This document shows positions 1-10,752 of a stretch of DNA of 64,000 nucleotides, piece by piece. Numbering within the stretch: position 1 is the first letter of the stretch; every line of letters starts with the position of its first letter. Under the pieces are notes generated by a model. That model saw nothing but the letters and a program-made list of their open reading frames with translations. It had not been told where the DNA came from and searched no databases. The DNA lies in contig NZ_AXAE01000023.1 in assembly GCF_000472705.1 (NCBI RefSeq), forward strand, positions 2,501 through 66,500, read 5' to 3'. The stretch comes from Mesorhizobium erdmanii USDA 3471 (GTDB lineage Bacteria > Pseudomonadota > Alphaproteobacteria > Rhizobiales > Rhizobiaceae). The position numbers and the translations under genes were made by a program.

Positions 1-183
1 GGTTTGCCTAACCGCGCCCTCGAACCGATCTCGAGAAGCTGGTCTTTTTGTGCCAATGACATCGAAGCAGGTCCCGCACAGGATCTGGTTCAGGCGACAA
101 TCCTTTGGATTGCGCGGACGCTAACTCCGTAAGGGTTTGGCTGAAGCGACAATTCCTTCGGAATTGCGCGGGTGGGCATTGGC
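1..183 (+). other. 3' part of 16S-23S internal transcribed spacer
   Basis: This is non-coding sequence directly upstream of the 23S rRNA. It contains two related small hairpins, at 98-112 and 150-166, each a CAAT(T)CC...GGA(A)TTG palindrome followed by GCGCGG. The 16S gene and any spacer tRNAs would lie to the left of the window. Short open frames here are not genes. Confidence 0.8.
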
Positions 184-189
184 AATGAG

Positions 190-2993
<2,804 letters not shown>

Positions 2994-2999
2994 CTCATT

Positions 3000-3262
3000 C
3001 CTTATGCCCATTTGACGAAGTCAAATGGTCTTGCCAGCGCTCACGCATGAGCGGCCCTGACGGGCCAAAGCTTAAGCGAGGGCGCCGGAAAACCGGCGAC
3101 GCGCAGTCGCGCTTGCGGGCTTACGCCCGAAAGCCAACTGTAGATGTCGCCTTGGCACGGAAAGACGGGCAAACAGCACAGCCGATAGTGAGCAGCATCT
3201 CTGCTCACTATTGCCTACTGCCTAATCCCTAACCCAGCTTCTCGAACAACGTGCGTTTTGCC
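3000..3262 (+). other. 23S-5S spacer with stem-loops
   Basis: Non-coding spacer rich in hairpins. One runs 3008-3028 (CCATTTGAC/GTCAAATGG). A perfect 11-bp inverted repeat with a 5-base loop lies at 3185-3211 (ATAGTGAGCAG / CTGCTCACTAT). Bases 3251-3260 pair, with one mismatch, with 3383-3392 beyond the 5S gene and form its processing stem. No tRNA lies between 23S and 5S. Confidence 0.7.
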
Positions 3263-3380
3263 GACCTGGTGGTTATGGCGGAGCGGCTGCACCCGATCCC
3301 ATTCCGAACTCGGCCGTGAAACGCTCCAGCGCTGATGGTACTTCGTCTCAAGACGCGGGAGAGTAGGTCGCTGCCAGGTC
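3263..3380 (+). rRNA. rrf: 5S ribosomal RNA
   Basis: 118 nt starting GACCTGGTGG and ending CTGCCAGGTC, with the terminal helix formed by those ends. The internal CCCGATCCCATTCCGAACTC segment is the classic 5S loop B/helix III sequence. It lies 270 bases downstream of the 23S gene in the same orientation. Confidence 0.96.
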
Positions 3381-3489
3381 TGCCAAACGCACGTTTTATG
3401 TGTCACATCGTACTTTCCAAAATCGAAGCCGATTTTTGGGTCGATGTGATGAAATCTTCTCTGTACGACAAGGCCCGCCAAGGGATCTC

Positions 3490-3513
3490 GGGCCGCGCAA
3501 GCGGCCCTTTCAT
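3490..3513 (+). terminator. probable intrinsic terminator after 5S
   Basis: GGGCCGC-GCAA-GCGGCCC forms a 7-bp GC stem with a tetraloop and is followed by TTTCATTT. The T tract is short, so termination may be partial, and the downstream tRNA could still be co-transcribed. Confidence 0.55.
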
Positions 3514-3572
3514 TTGGTGAGCAATATACCTATCTGTAGGCCATCCTGTCCAAGGTCTCGGCTTACGTCCAA

Positions 3573-3613
3573 AGCAAGCAAACGCTTGCTCAGATCAGCA
3601 AGCAAACGCTTGC
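3573..3613 (+). repeat. tandem pair of identical 17-nt hairpin repeats
   Basis: AGCAAGCAAACGCTTGC occurs at 3573-3589 and again, identical, at 3597-3613. Each copy contains a GCAAGC/GCTTGC 6-bp stem with an AAAC loop. They lie between the 5S terminator and tRNA-fMet. Function is unknown; they could be RNA-processing or pausing sites. Confidence 0.65.
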
Positions 3614-3651
3614 CTAGGGGTATCGCAGTCGCCTTCGGCGATCGCGGGTAA

Positions 3652-3728
<77 letters not shown>

Positions 3729-3739
3729 AATCAAAAACA

Positions 3740-3776
3740 GCCCGCCTGGATCATACCAGGCGGGCCGTTTTGCTTT
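3740..3776 (+). terminator. intrinsic terminator of the rRNA/tRNA operon
   Basis: GCCCGCCTGG (3740-3749) and CCAGGCGGGC (3756-3765) form a perfect 10-bp stem with a 6-base loop. It is followed by CGTTTTGCTTTT. It sits 12 bases after the tRNA. Confidence 0.9.
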
Positions 3777-4345
3777 TCCACACCGAAGACGTGTCGATTT
3801 CGCCAAAGTGCGGCGAATGGGACGCGACGGTTCAACTGGGCTGAATGGCAACCGTGCTGACTTGTCCATTCGCGACCCTTCGGAGGCCGACGTCAAGCTC
3901 CGGTATCTGCTGGCAATCCTTGAGGCAGGCAAGGATCTGGCAATTGTATGTGCGGGCGATAAGGTGGGCCGTTGACGCTCTTCGAGCAACCCGACTGCAC
4001 ATTGCTTGACACTGTTGGTGCGTCGAGCCCGGTGGCCGAGGCTGCGGGCTTCTTTCTTGCCGCCTGATCGCTTCAGGCGCTTCGGCGCCCGGTGATGGAA
4101 CTCTCCCTTGGTAAGGGAGAGCGCTACCACTGCATGGCGCCGATTTTCTTCGCAGCACCACGGGTTACTCATTTGCCACTATTGTGATTGGTGTAAGCGC
4201 TTGCGCGCTTAGTCTCGTGTTAGAACCCACGATGCGATGTCTCAATCATATTGCGAGGTCGGCTCGAGGCCGCCCGGAGCGGCAGGATAGCCAGCTGGCC
4301 TGCTGCCGGTTTTTGTCGGCCAATCCAGGTGTGGTCCAAAGAGAT
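3777..4345. other. intergenic stretch without a recognisable gene
   Basis: No frame here has a convincing protein, and the longest leftward frame runs through the tRNA. A perfect 7-bp stem with a 7-base loop lies at 4101-4121 (CTCTCCC/GGGAGAG). It is flanked by GGCGCC at 4084-4089 and 4136-4141, which gives a vaguely tRNA-like outline on the minus strand but without a T arm. Confidence 0.6.
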
Positions 4346-4359
4346 TTGATCCAACTCAA
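4346..4359 (+). promoter_or_regulatory. FNR/FixK-type site TTGATCCAACTCAA
   Basis: Matches TTG(A/C)-N6-(T/G)CAA. Its centre is about 72 bp before the start of the first universal stress gene (4425). Confidence 0.65.
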
Positions 4360-4424
4360 GGCGCTTCCGCATGTCCGGCGCTTAGATGCCTGCCTGCTGA
4401 GACGGCTCGCGTGGGAGGAAATCG

Positions 4425-5204
4425 ATGAGCTATAGAGATATTCTGGTCTTTCTCGACGGTTCCACGGACAACAGGGCGCGGATGGAATTTGCCTTCTCTC
4501 TAGCACGAGCCCATGGCGCGAGACTGACGGGTGTTGACGTCAATGCGGCTGCCGCCTTTGAGGGAGAATGGGCCGAGCGCGCCAAATCGCTTTCAGAAAC
4601 GTTCCATGCCGGCGCCGAGGACTCTGGCGTGCCAGTTCGTTTCAAGATTGCTGATCGGGATGCGGTGGGATGGAAGAACTTCTACGCGCATTATGCGGAT
4701 TTGCTGATCGCAACACAGCCAAACCCCGAGGCTTCTGGCAAGGTTCTCCCCGGAGTGCCGGAGCAGGTCCTGATGTCGGCGGGAGTACCGATGATAGTGC
4801 TGCCGCAAAGCTGGAAGCCGGGGCCCATCGGCCGGCAGGTCGTAATCGCGTGGTCGCCCAGCGCTCAGGCTACGCGCGTCGTGCACGACGCCATGCCGAT
4901 CCTTGCCCTTGCGCAGAAAGTGACGGCTTTTGCGTTCGATCCACTGGCCGACCAGGAGGATGCGGACGTCGAGATGCTCCGCGCGCATCTGCAGGCCCAT
5001 GGGATTAAGATTGCCATCGACAAGTGGTCCAACACCGGCGACCTAGCGCCGATCGAGGCGCTGTTTGCCTCTCGTGCATTGGAAGAGGCAGATCTTATCG
5101 TGGCCGGGGCATACAGTCATTCTCGGTTCCGCGAAGCCCTATTTGGCGGGATGACGAAATCCCTGATGCAGCAATTCTCGTTGCCGGTGCTGGTGTCGCA
5201 CTGA
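4425..5204 (+). CDS. universal stress protein (two UspA-like domains)
   Basis: 259 residues. The N-terminal Usp-like half starts with SYRDILVFLDGS. The second half ends DLIVAGAYSHSRFREALFGG...LPVLVSH, the C-terminal signature of UspA proteins, in which the glycine-rich loop normally binds ATP; here the usual GAYGHSR has become GAYSHSR. The start is fixed by GGAGGA at 4414-4419. Tandem-domain Usp proteins protect cells during growth arrest and oxygen or energy stress, but the molecular target is not known. It has its own FNR/FixK-type site and is the first of six such genes in the island. Confidence 0.92.
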   Translation: MSYRDILVFLDGSTDNRARMEFAFSLARAHGARLTGVDVNAAAAFEGEWAERAKSLSETFHAGAEDSGVPVRFKIADRDAVGWKNFYAHYADLLIATQPNPEASGKVLPGVPEQVLMSAGVPMIVLPQSWKPGPIGRQVVIAWSPSAQATRVVHDAMPILALAQKVTAFAFDPLADQEDADVEMLRAHLQAHGIKIAIDKWSNTGDLAPIEALFASRALEEADLIVAGAYSHSRFREALFGGMTKSLMQQFSLPVLVSH

Positions 5205-5693
5205 ACGTCGGGCCTATGGCCACATGATCGCGCCAGCATTCTATCGGGGAACAGTCCTCGCGAGCCGGATCTTGGCATAATAACAATCGGGAAAAATCGG
5301 CCTGTTCGTGGCGATCGAATGCGACGTCGACGATGAATATTGCATTGTTCGACCAGGGAGGGTGGCTTGAGGGACGGTGCCGAGTTCGAGTTGCGTTGCT
5401 TAATGCAAAGACATCACCAAGAACCGCCGTTCGGAGGCTAATTGCTGCCCTCGCAGCCACCCGATGCGGTGCGCGCGCTTACCGTGGACTTGTCGGTGGA
5501 CAGCCCTGCCGGGCCGACGACCGCTACATGGTCTTCTGCGAAGCCTACGCAAAGGCGAGCTTGAAGAAGTTCCTCAGGTTACCGCCCTGGCCGGCAGCGC
5601 GACTTCGCCGAGGGAAGGCCACAGCGCCACTGCCGTTATCGCGTCATCTAACACTGCTGAGAGCAACGGGCGATGTCATGGCCTTGCCAGACT
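5205..5693. other. intergenic stretch without a supported gene
   Basis: Several overlapping short frames occur, but none has an RBS, a recognisable domain or sensible composition. The longest rightward one (5333-5758) runs through the FixK-type site at 5694 and ends just before the next gene. I see no terminator or repeat. Confidence 0.5.
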
Positions 5694-5707
5694 TTGATCA
5701 GGGTCAA
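5694..5707 (+). promoter_or_regulatory. FNR/FixK-type site TTGATCAGGGTCAA
   Basis: Its centre is about 75 bp before the ATG at 5776. The same 14-mer recurs at 19445 in front of the flavin reductase gene. Confidence 0.7.
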
Positions 5708-5775
5708 GGCGATGCAACTCGATCCGGGTTTTCCTGCTTGGCAAAAGGCGCACGCTAGCTCCCGTGGAGAAACAC

Positions 5776-6180
5776 ATGATCCTCAATAATCACACTCTTG
5801 TCGCGGTTACCGATGGCGAGAGCCTGCGGCTCTTCCACACCAAGGGACACGAACTGAAACTCGATCTTTTGGAAGTCGAAGGTCCAGTCCTTCAAATCGC
5901 GCATGCCGGATCCGGCGGCAGGCATCGAAGTTCAACCGCCAATCCGGACCAGTCGCGGTTGGATGAAGACGATTTTGCCGCATCGATTGCGAGGTATCTC
6001 AATCGTGAGGCCCACAATGAAGCATGGCAGCATGTACTGGTGATCGCCGATCCACGCACGCTTGGTGAAATGCGCAAGCACTACCAGCCGTCTTTGAGTG
6101 CGAAACTGGTGGGCGAAATAGGCAAGGATTACGTCAAGCATTCGGTGGAGGCGATCAAGGTCGCTGTTTCGACCGCCTAA
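5776..6180 (+). CDS. host attachment / BaeRF-like family protein
   Basis: 134 residues. It begins with a hydrophobic strand containing VAVTDGE (residues 8-14), like the start of 'protein required for attachment to host cells' (Host_attach/BaeRF type). Later come LVIADPRTLGEMRKHY and KDYVKHSVEAI, also typical of the family. The ATG at 5776 is preferred over an in-frame GTG at 5764, because that GTG overlaps the GTGGAGA ribosome-binding site. The fold resembles peptide-release-factor domains; the biochemical role is unknown. It is monocistronic, with a FixK-type site 75 bp upstream. Confidence 0.85.
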   Translation: MILNNHTLVAVTDGESLRLFHTKGHELKLDLLEVEGPVLQIAHAGSGGRHRSSTANPDQSRLDEDDFAASIARYLNREAHNEAWQHVLVIADPRTLGEMRKHYQPSLSAKLVGEIGKDYVKHSVEAIKVAVSTA

Positions 6181-6285
6181 AAGGTCGGTCTGTTTCCACA
6201 GGTGGCTCATTGTCATGAGCATGGCGTCATCACGCATGGCGAGCCGCTTTTACGGAATATCTTGGATCCTTTGGCTACCACGTTG

Positions 6286-6299
6286 TTGATTTGGCGCAA
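6286..6299 (+). promoter_or_regulatory. FNR/FixK-type site TTGATTTGGCGCAA
   Basis: FixK-like asymmetric form (TTGAT-N4-CGCAA). Its centre is about 62 bp before the start of the exporter operon at 6355. Confidence 0.65.
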
Positions 6300-6354
6300 A
6301 GCATCCGAAGCGATTCGCCCTAACACTTAAAGAAATGTTTTCGGACGGGCCGCG

Positions 6355-7626
6355 ATGCTGCAAACCAACACCCAATTCAATCCCGTTACCGCGCCGGGAT
6401 CGGCGCGGCGAACATTTCTCGACTTCCTGTCGGCCAACAGATGGCTTGTCGGTGGACTTCTGATTGTCGTCGCCGTGGCAGCGTGGGGTCTCGCGCGCTG
6501 GCTCATCGGCCCCGAGGTTGCTGTCTATCCCGTTATACGAGGCGATCTGGTGAGGACGGTTGTGGCCAGTGGCCATGTCGAGACGCCGTTCCGCGTCAAT
6601 ATTGGCAGCCAGATCACCGGAACGGTCCAGGATGTGTTGGTGGGCGAAGGGCAGAGTGTTAGGCAGGGACTGCCGTTGATCGCGCTTGAACCCGGCGAGC
6701 TCAAGGCAACGGTGGTGGTCGCCGAGGGCGCGGTGGCGCAGGCCGAGGCGAGGGTGCGCCAGATGCGTGAACTTACGCTGCCGGCGGCGCAAGAGGCGCT
6801 CAAGCAGTCCCAGGCAACGCTAACTGATGCGCAAGCCACTTATCAGCGCGCGGAAGATCTGTTCAAATCTGGTTTCGGGACCAAGGAAACGTTGGACGGG
6901 GCCACCAAGGATCTCGACGTCGCGCACACGCAGGTGCGCACCGCCGAACTGCAGGTTTATACGTCTCAGCCTGGCGGGAGCGACTATGTGATGGCCGAGA
7001 CCGAGCTCAATCAGGCCAAAGCAAATCTCGCCACTGCCCGGGCGCGGCTAGGTTACGCCACCATCACGTCGCCGCGCGACGGTGTCCTGATCACTCGCAA
7101 CGTCGAGCGCGGCGCCGTCGTCCAGCCGGGAGGGGCGCTCCTTGTGTTGGCGCCGGCCGGTGACATCCAGCTCGTACTGCAGATCGACGAAAAGAACCTG
7201 GGACTTCTCGCTCTGGGCCAAAGCGCTCAGGCATCGGCCGATGCATATCCGGACCGACGCTTCGACGCCAAGGTGACGTATATAAATCCATCGGTCGACA
7301 TCGCGCGGGCTTCGGTCGAGGTCAAGCTTACCGTCGCGAACCCGCCGGCCTATCTGCGGCAAGACATGACCGTATCGGTTGATATCGCGGTCGACCGTCG
7401 CCCATCGACGCTTATTGTTCCGGCGCGCGTCGTCCACGATCCCACCTCGGCCTCGCCTTGGGTGCTTGTCGTGCGCGATGGTCGAGCGCGCCAGCAGGCG
7501 GTGCAAATCGGGCTGCGTGCCAGCGACCAGGTCGAGATCTTGAGCGGCCTCGGTCGGGGCGACCTCGTGGTGCCAATCGCGGCGGGTGTTCGTGCTGGCC
7601 AGCGCGTTCGACCGGTGAATTCATGA
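6355..7626 (+). CDS. HlyD/MacA-type periplasmic adaptor (membrane fusion protein)
   Basis: 423 residues. One transmembrane segment lies at about residues 29-49 (WLVGGLLIVVAVAAWGLARW). A lipoyl/biotinyl-like segment follows, with GQSVRQGLPLIALEPGELKA. Next comes a long alpha-helical hairpin (about residues 120-225, repeated AQAEARV/ATLTDAQATY) and a beta-barrel part with TSPRDGVLITRNVERGAVVQ. This is the adaptor of a MacAB/DevBCA-type tripartite exporter. Its TGA overlaps the ATG of the permease (ATGA), so the three exporter genes form one operon driven from the FixK-type site at 6286. No outer-membrane TolC partner is encoded nearby. The exported substrate is unknown. Confidence 0.9.
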   Translation: MLQTNTQFNPVTAPGSARRTFLDFLSANRWLVGGLLIVVAVAAWGLARWLIGPEVAVYPVIRGDLVRTVVASGHVETPFRVNIGSQITGTVQDVLVGEGQSVRQGLPLIALEPGELKATVVVAEGAVAQAEARVRQMRELTLPAAQEALKQSQATLTDAQATYQRAEDLFKSGFGTKETLDGATKDLDVAHTQVRTAELQVYTSQPGGSDYVMAETELNQAKANLATARARLGYATITSPRDGVLITRNVERGAVVQPGGALLVLAPAGDIQLVLQIDEKNLGLLALGQSAQASADAYPDRRFDAKVTYINPSVDIARASVEVKLTVANPPAYLRQDMTVSVDIAVDRRPSTLIVPARVVHDPTSASPWVLVVRDGRARQQAVQIGLRASDQVEILSGLGRGDLVVPIAAGVRAGQRVRPVNS

Positions 7627-8849
7627 GGCGCTGGCTGACATTCGCCTGGATCGCCGCGCTCCGTTTCTTGGGCGAGGGGCGCATGCAGACCGGGTTCATC
7701 CTGGGCGGCATAGCGATCGGGGTGGCTGTGATTGTCTTCATGTCGGCGATGCTGACGAGTGTGCAGACCAATTTCACCAACCGAGTGCTTACTTCGCAGC
7801 CACAGATCGAACTTCAGCCCCCCGATGAAGTAGCGCGCCCGCTGCGGCAGGAGGAGGGGGTGATAGAGGCGGCCATCGTCCAGCGCCCTACGCAGCGCGT
7901 ACTCTCTGTCGACCAATGGCAGACGATCCTGACCCGGATGCGGGCCCGGTCCGACATTGTCGTCGCGACGCCTTCCGTCTCCGGCTCGGCGCTGGCGGTG
8001 CGCGGCGATGCCAGCCGCAGCATCGGCGTCGTTGGTATAGAGCCGGATGACTATTTTCGGATCGTGCGCCTGCCGGACTACATCATCGCCGGCGAGCCCA
8101 GCCTGGGGACCGACGACATTCTCGTCGGTATCGATCTCGCCAATGATCTTGGCGCTACTGTAGGCGACAAGCTGAACGTCACAACAGGAACCGGAGGCAG
8201 CCGCATCCTCACCATCCGGGGAATTTTCGACCTTGGCAGCAAAGGGGCCAACGAGCGCAATACCTATGTCCAACTGCGTACGGCGCAAAGCCTGCTCAAC
8301 CTGATCGGGGGCGTCACAGGCATCGACCTGACGGTCAACGATGTCTACGCGGCTGAGACCATCGCCCAGGACATTGGCGCGGTCCTGCCGGTGAAAGCCC
8401 AGAGCTGGATCATGACCAATGCGCAGTTCTTCACCGCGATCTGGGCTCAGACCCTTTCCAGCCTTCTCATTCGCATCTTCGTCGGCCTCTCCGTCGCCTT
8501 TGGCATTGCAGCCGTCCTGGTCGTTTCCGTGCTTCAGCGCTCCAAGGACATCGGCATCCTGAGAGCCATGGGCAGCTCCCGTGGCAAGATATTGCGGGTC
8601 TTTCTCATCCAGGGCGGCATTCTGGGCTTTCTGGGGTCGCTGGCCGGAAGCGCGCTGGGTGGAGTGGCCTTGCTTATCTGGCATCTCTACGCGCGTCAGG
8701 CCAATGGGGCGGAGCTCTTTCCAATGATTGTCGAACCCAGCCTGTTCGTGACGTCAGCTCTGCTGGCGACGCTCACGGGCGTGCTCGCGGGAATGGTCCC
8801 GGCGCTGCGGGCCGCGAGACTCGACCCGGTGGAGGCGATCCGTGGCTGA
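7623..8849 (+). CDS. ABC exporter permease, MacB/FtsX-like
   Basis: 408 residues. An N-terminal transmembrane helix (about residues 27-45) is followed by a large periplasmic domain (MacB-PCD type). Three C-terminal helices follow, with the cytoplasmic RSKDIGILRAMGSSRGKILRVF stretch typical of FtsX-like permeases. It ends AARLDPVEAIRG, the standard C-terminus of the family. The ATG overlaps the adaptor stop codon and its own end overlaps the ATPase gene by 8 bases, so translation is coupled. It works with the HlyD adaptor and the ATPase as a substrate extrusion pump. Confidence 0.92.
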   Translation: MRRWLTFAWIAALRFLGEGRMQTGFILGGIAIGVAVIVFMSAMLTSVQTNFTNRVLTSQPQIELQPPDEVARPLRQEEGVIEAAIVQRPTQRVLSVDQWQTILTRMRARSDIVVATPSVSGSALAVRGDASRSIGVVGIEPDDYFRIVRLPDYIIAGEPSLGTDDILVGIDLANDLGATVGDKLNVTTGTGGSRILTIRGIFDLGSKGANERNTYVQLRTAQSLLNLIGGVTGIDLTVNDVYAAETIAQDIGAVLPVKAQSWIMTNAQFFTAIWAQTLSSLLIRIFVGLSVAFGIAAVLVVSVLQRSKDIGILRAMGSSRGKILRVFLIQGGILGFLGSLAGSALGGVALLIWHLYARQANGAELFPMIVEPSLFVTSALLATLTGVLAGMVPALRAARLDPVEAIRG

Positions 8850-9564
8850 CCTCCTCGTCCTCGACGGGATCCGCAAATCCTACAATGTTGGCACCCCGAT
8901 CGAGACCGAGGTGCTGCACGGCATTGACCTGGCCATGAAGGCAGGTGAATTCGTGGCGCTGATGGGGCCATCAGGCTGCGGCAAGAGCACGCTCCTCAAC
9001 ATCATCGGACTGCTGGACCGTCCAACATCGGGCCGACTGCTGATTCAAGGCGAAGACACGACGTCGCTGCCGGAATCGGCGCTGACCAGCCTGCGCGGAC
9101 ACGCGATCGGGTTCGTGTTCCAGTATCATCACCTCATCTCTGCATTCACCGCCCGCGAGAATGTCATCATGCCGATGCTCGTCGACCGCGGCCGGCCGGA
9201 TGGTGAGATGGAAAGGCGCGCCGACGAACTGCTGGATCGGGTCGGCCTCATCAAATGGCGCGACACCCGCGCTCTGAACATGTCAGGCGGCCAACAGCAG
9301 CGTATCGCCGTGGCCCGCGCCCTGGCGATGAACCCATTCCTGGTGCTGGCGGACGAGCCGACTGGAAACCTCGACACTGCTTCCGCCCAGGGAGTGTTCG
9401 AATTGATGCGACGCTTCAACCTGGAGCGAGGCACCACCTTCCTGATCGTAACCCACAACCACGATCTCGCCGCACAATGCGACCGCATCATCGAGTTGGT
9501 CGACGGCCGGCTCACCGGCGACCGGCGCAATTCGGCCATTCGCAACGCCGCCGAGTCCGGTTGA
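8842..9564 (+). CDS. ABC exporter ATP-binding protein (MacB/LolD type)
   Basis: 240 residues, GTG start overlapping the permease gene. Walker A is GPSGCGKST (about residues 44-52), the signature is MSGGQQQR and Walker B is VLADEPTG, followed by the D-loop NLDTAS and the H-loop VTHN. It closely resembles the LolD/MacB/DevA ATPases that power tripartite exporters. It is the last gene of the 6355-9564 operon, which I infer is induced under oxygen limitation through the site at 6286. Confidence 0.93.
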   Translation: MADLLVLDGIRKSYNVGTPIETEVLHGIDLAMKAGEFVALMGPSGCGKSTLLNIIGLLDRPTSGRLLIQGEDTTSLPESALTSLRGHAIGFVFQYHHLISAFTARENVIMPMLVDRGRPDGEMERRADELLDRVGLIKWRDTRALNMSGGQQQRIAVARALAMNPFLVLADEPTGNLDTASAQGVFELMRRFNLERGTTFLIVTHNHDLAAQCDRIIELVDGRLTGDRRNSAIRNAAESG

Positions 9565-9610
9565 TCTTCCGTTTGGCTGCCGCCATGGAGGGCACGTCCG
9601 TCACGTCCGT

Positions 9611-10231
9611 TTAGTTCCGTTGTCCATTCTTCTGCTCAGACCGTTCCAAGAAGGGCTGACCAAGGTGGACGGACTGGGGCGCCAAGGCGCCATAGGTCGA
9701 GAAAGGCTCCGCCGGCGAAGCCTCGGCGCCCGTAGGCACAGGACCATCCGGGAATTGCTGCGCGTCCATTTCCTGCGTCCACACAGCCAGGGCACTTTGC
9801 CGGGTCGCTTCAGCAATTATACAGTAGCCCCTGGGATCGAGAATCGAAAGCACGGCATGATCGTCATTGCGCGCCAGGCGGAAGGCGCGGTCGATCACCT
9901 CCAGGCAAGCGGTCAGGTGGCGCGCATCGGGCAGACGCGTGTTGCGCAGCATGTCGGAAAGCCGGAAGGCCTCGAGCCCCTGATCGTGGATCGTTGTCCC
10001 CTTACGAGCGAATTCGAAGAAGACGCTGACGACGGGCAGCATGCTCCTGATCGAGGCGTAGATCGCCGCTGCCTCCTGCGGACTGCAAGCAACGAGATGC
10101 GGCGCGTCCGGCGGCACCGGTTTAGTTGCAGGACCAAATCCCAGAGAATGCGCGATCTCGGTTTCCAGCCATTGCCGAACTTCCGGCGGTGCGGTTCGAA
10201 TCTGCTCGGGACTCAAGGTGATGCCGACCAT
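9611..10231 (-). CDS. conserved hypothetical protein, FixK-site associated
   Basis: 206 residues with no domain I recognise. The start is taken at 10231 because GGGAGA sits 7 bases upstream; an in-frame ATG at 10246 overlaps that RBS. The protein opens MVGITLSPEQIRTAPPEV, has a central helical part (about residues 50-125) rich in Leu/Ala/Arg, and a polar C-terminal tail rich in Pro and Gln. It has no signal peptide or membrane segment and is probably cytosolic. It is monocistronic, convergent with the exporter ATPase, and carries a near-perfect FNR-type site 64 bp upstream. Confidence 0.7.
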   Translation of the reverse strand: MVGITLSPEQIRTAPPEVRQWLETEIAHSLGFGPATKPVPPDAPHLVACSPQEAAAIYASIRSMLPVVSVFFEFARKGTTIHDQGLEAFRLSDMLRNTRLPDARHLTACLEVIDRAFRLARNDDHAVLSILDPRGYCIIAEATRQSALAVWTQEMDAQQFPDGPVPTGAEASPAEPFSTYGALAPQSVHLGQPFLERSEQKNGQRN

Positions 10232-10288
10232 TTTAGCGTCTCCCATTGATTGCTCGCAGCATCAAAGCAGCTCGGAAGCGCAATGGCC

Positions 10289-10302
10289 TTGATCCGCATC
10301 AA
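10289..10302 (-). promoter_or_regulatory. FNR/FixK-type site TTGATCCGCATCAA
   Basis: Perfect TTGAT-N4-ATCAA palindrome. It lies about 64 bp before the start at 10231 on the minus strand. Confidence 0.75.
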
Positions 10303-10350
10303 CCGTCTCGGCAGGCTCAGCCAATGCAACGACCGCTTGCTGGCAAATTT

Positions 10351-10566
10351 TCACACAAGAGAAAAATGTGACCGCCTGAAGACGAGAGACTGACCGGTGA
10401 TCAGAGGAACGCTCAAAACCGGGCCATCCTTTCCACTACCCTGGACTGGTTGTCCACGGACGCAGGGATGCGCCTTCAGGATATCCCTCCAGATCGTTGG
10501 AAAGTCCGTTCCCTTGGTCCTTTCGGCGTTGCATGTGTCGACAAGCCTCGCAACAGCGTTTTTCAT
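10351..10566 (-). CDS. small hypothetical protein (71 aa)
   Basis: The frame reads MKNAVARLVDTCNAERTKGT, then DFPTIWRDILKAHP and GPVLSVPLITGQSLVF. The composition is protein-like, and I recall similar small proteins in rhizobia without a known function. The ATG at 10566 is preferred over an in-frame TTG at 10575; an AGGA lies 12 bases upstream of the ATG. A perfect FNR-type palindrome is 67 bp upstream, which is the main reason to treat it as a gene. Confidence 0.6.
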   Translation of the reverse strand: MKNAVARLVDTCNAERTKGTDFPTIWRDILKAHPCVRGQPVQGSGKDGPVLSVPLITGQSLVFRRSHFSLV

Positions 10567-10626
10567 TAAGTGCAATTATCCTGAATGCTTCATCGCGGTT
10601 ATATGACTGAATATGACGGGAAACAT

Positions 10627-10640
10627 TTGATCTCGATCAA
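10627..10640 (-). promoter_or_regulatory. FNR/FixK-type site TTGATCTCGATCAA
   Basis: Perfect TTGAT-N4-ATCAA. It is 67 bp before the small leftward gene at 10566. The next rightward gene starts more than 3 kb away. Confidence 0.75.
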
Positions 10641-10752
10641 TGCATCGAAAATCGTCACTCAAAACGGCACCCACCAGTTTCCTTCCTTGTGGTGACGACG
10701 CTTCACGGCGGTCTACGCGACCCGGTGAGCAATCTCCTCGCGCTCTCCCGGT

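Noticed and set aside
4084..4141. tRNA-like outline on the minus strand (7-bp anticodon-like stem, GGCGCC ends)
   Set aside because: There is no T arm and no D-arm consensus; the length is 58 nt. Probably a chance set of hairpins.
5333..5758. 141-codon rightward frame
   Set aside because: No ribosome-binding site or domain, arginine/alanine-rich frame composition, and it runs through the FixK-type site of the next gene.
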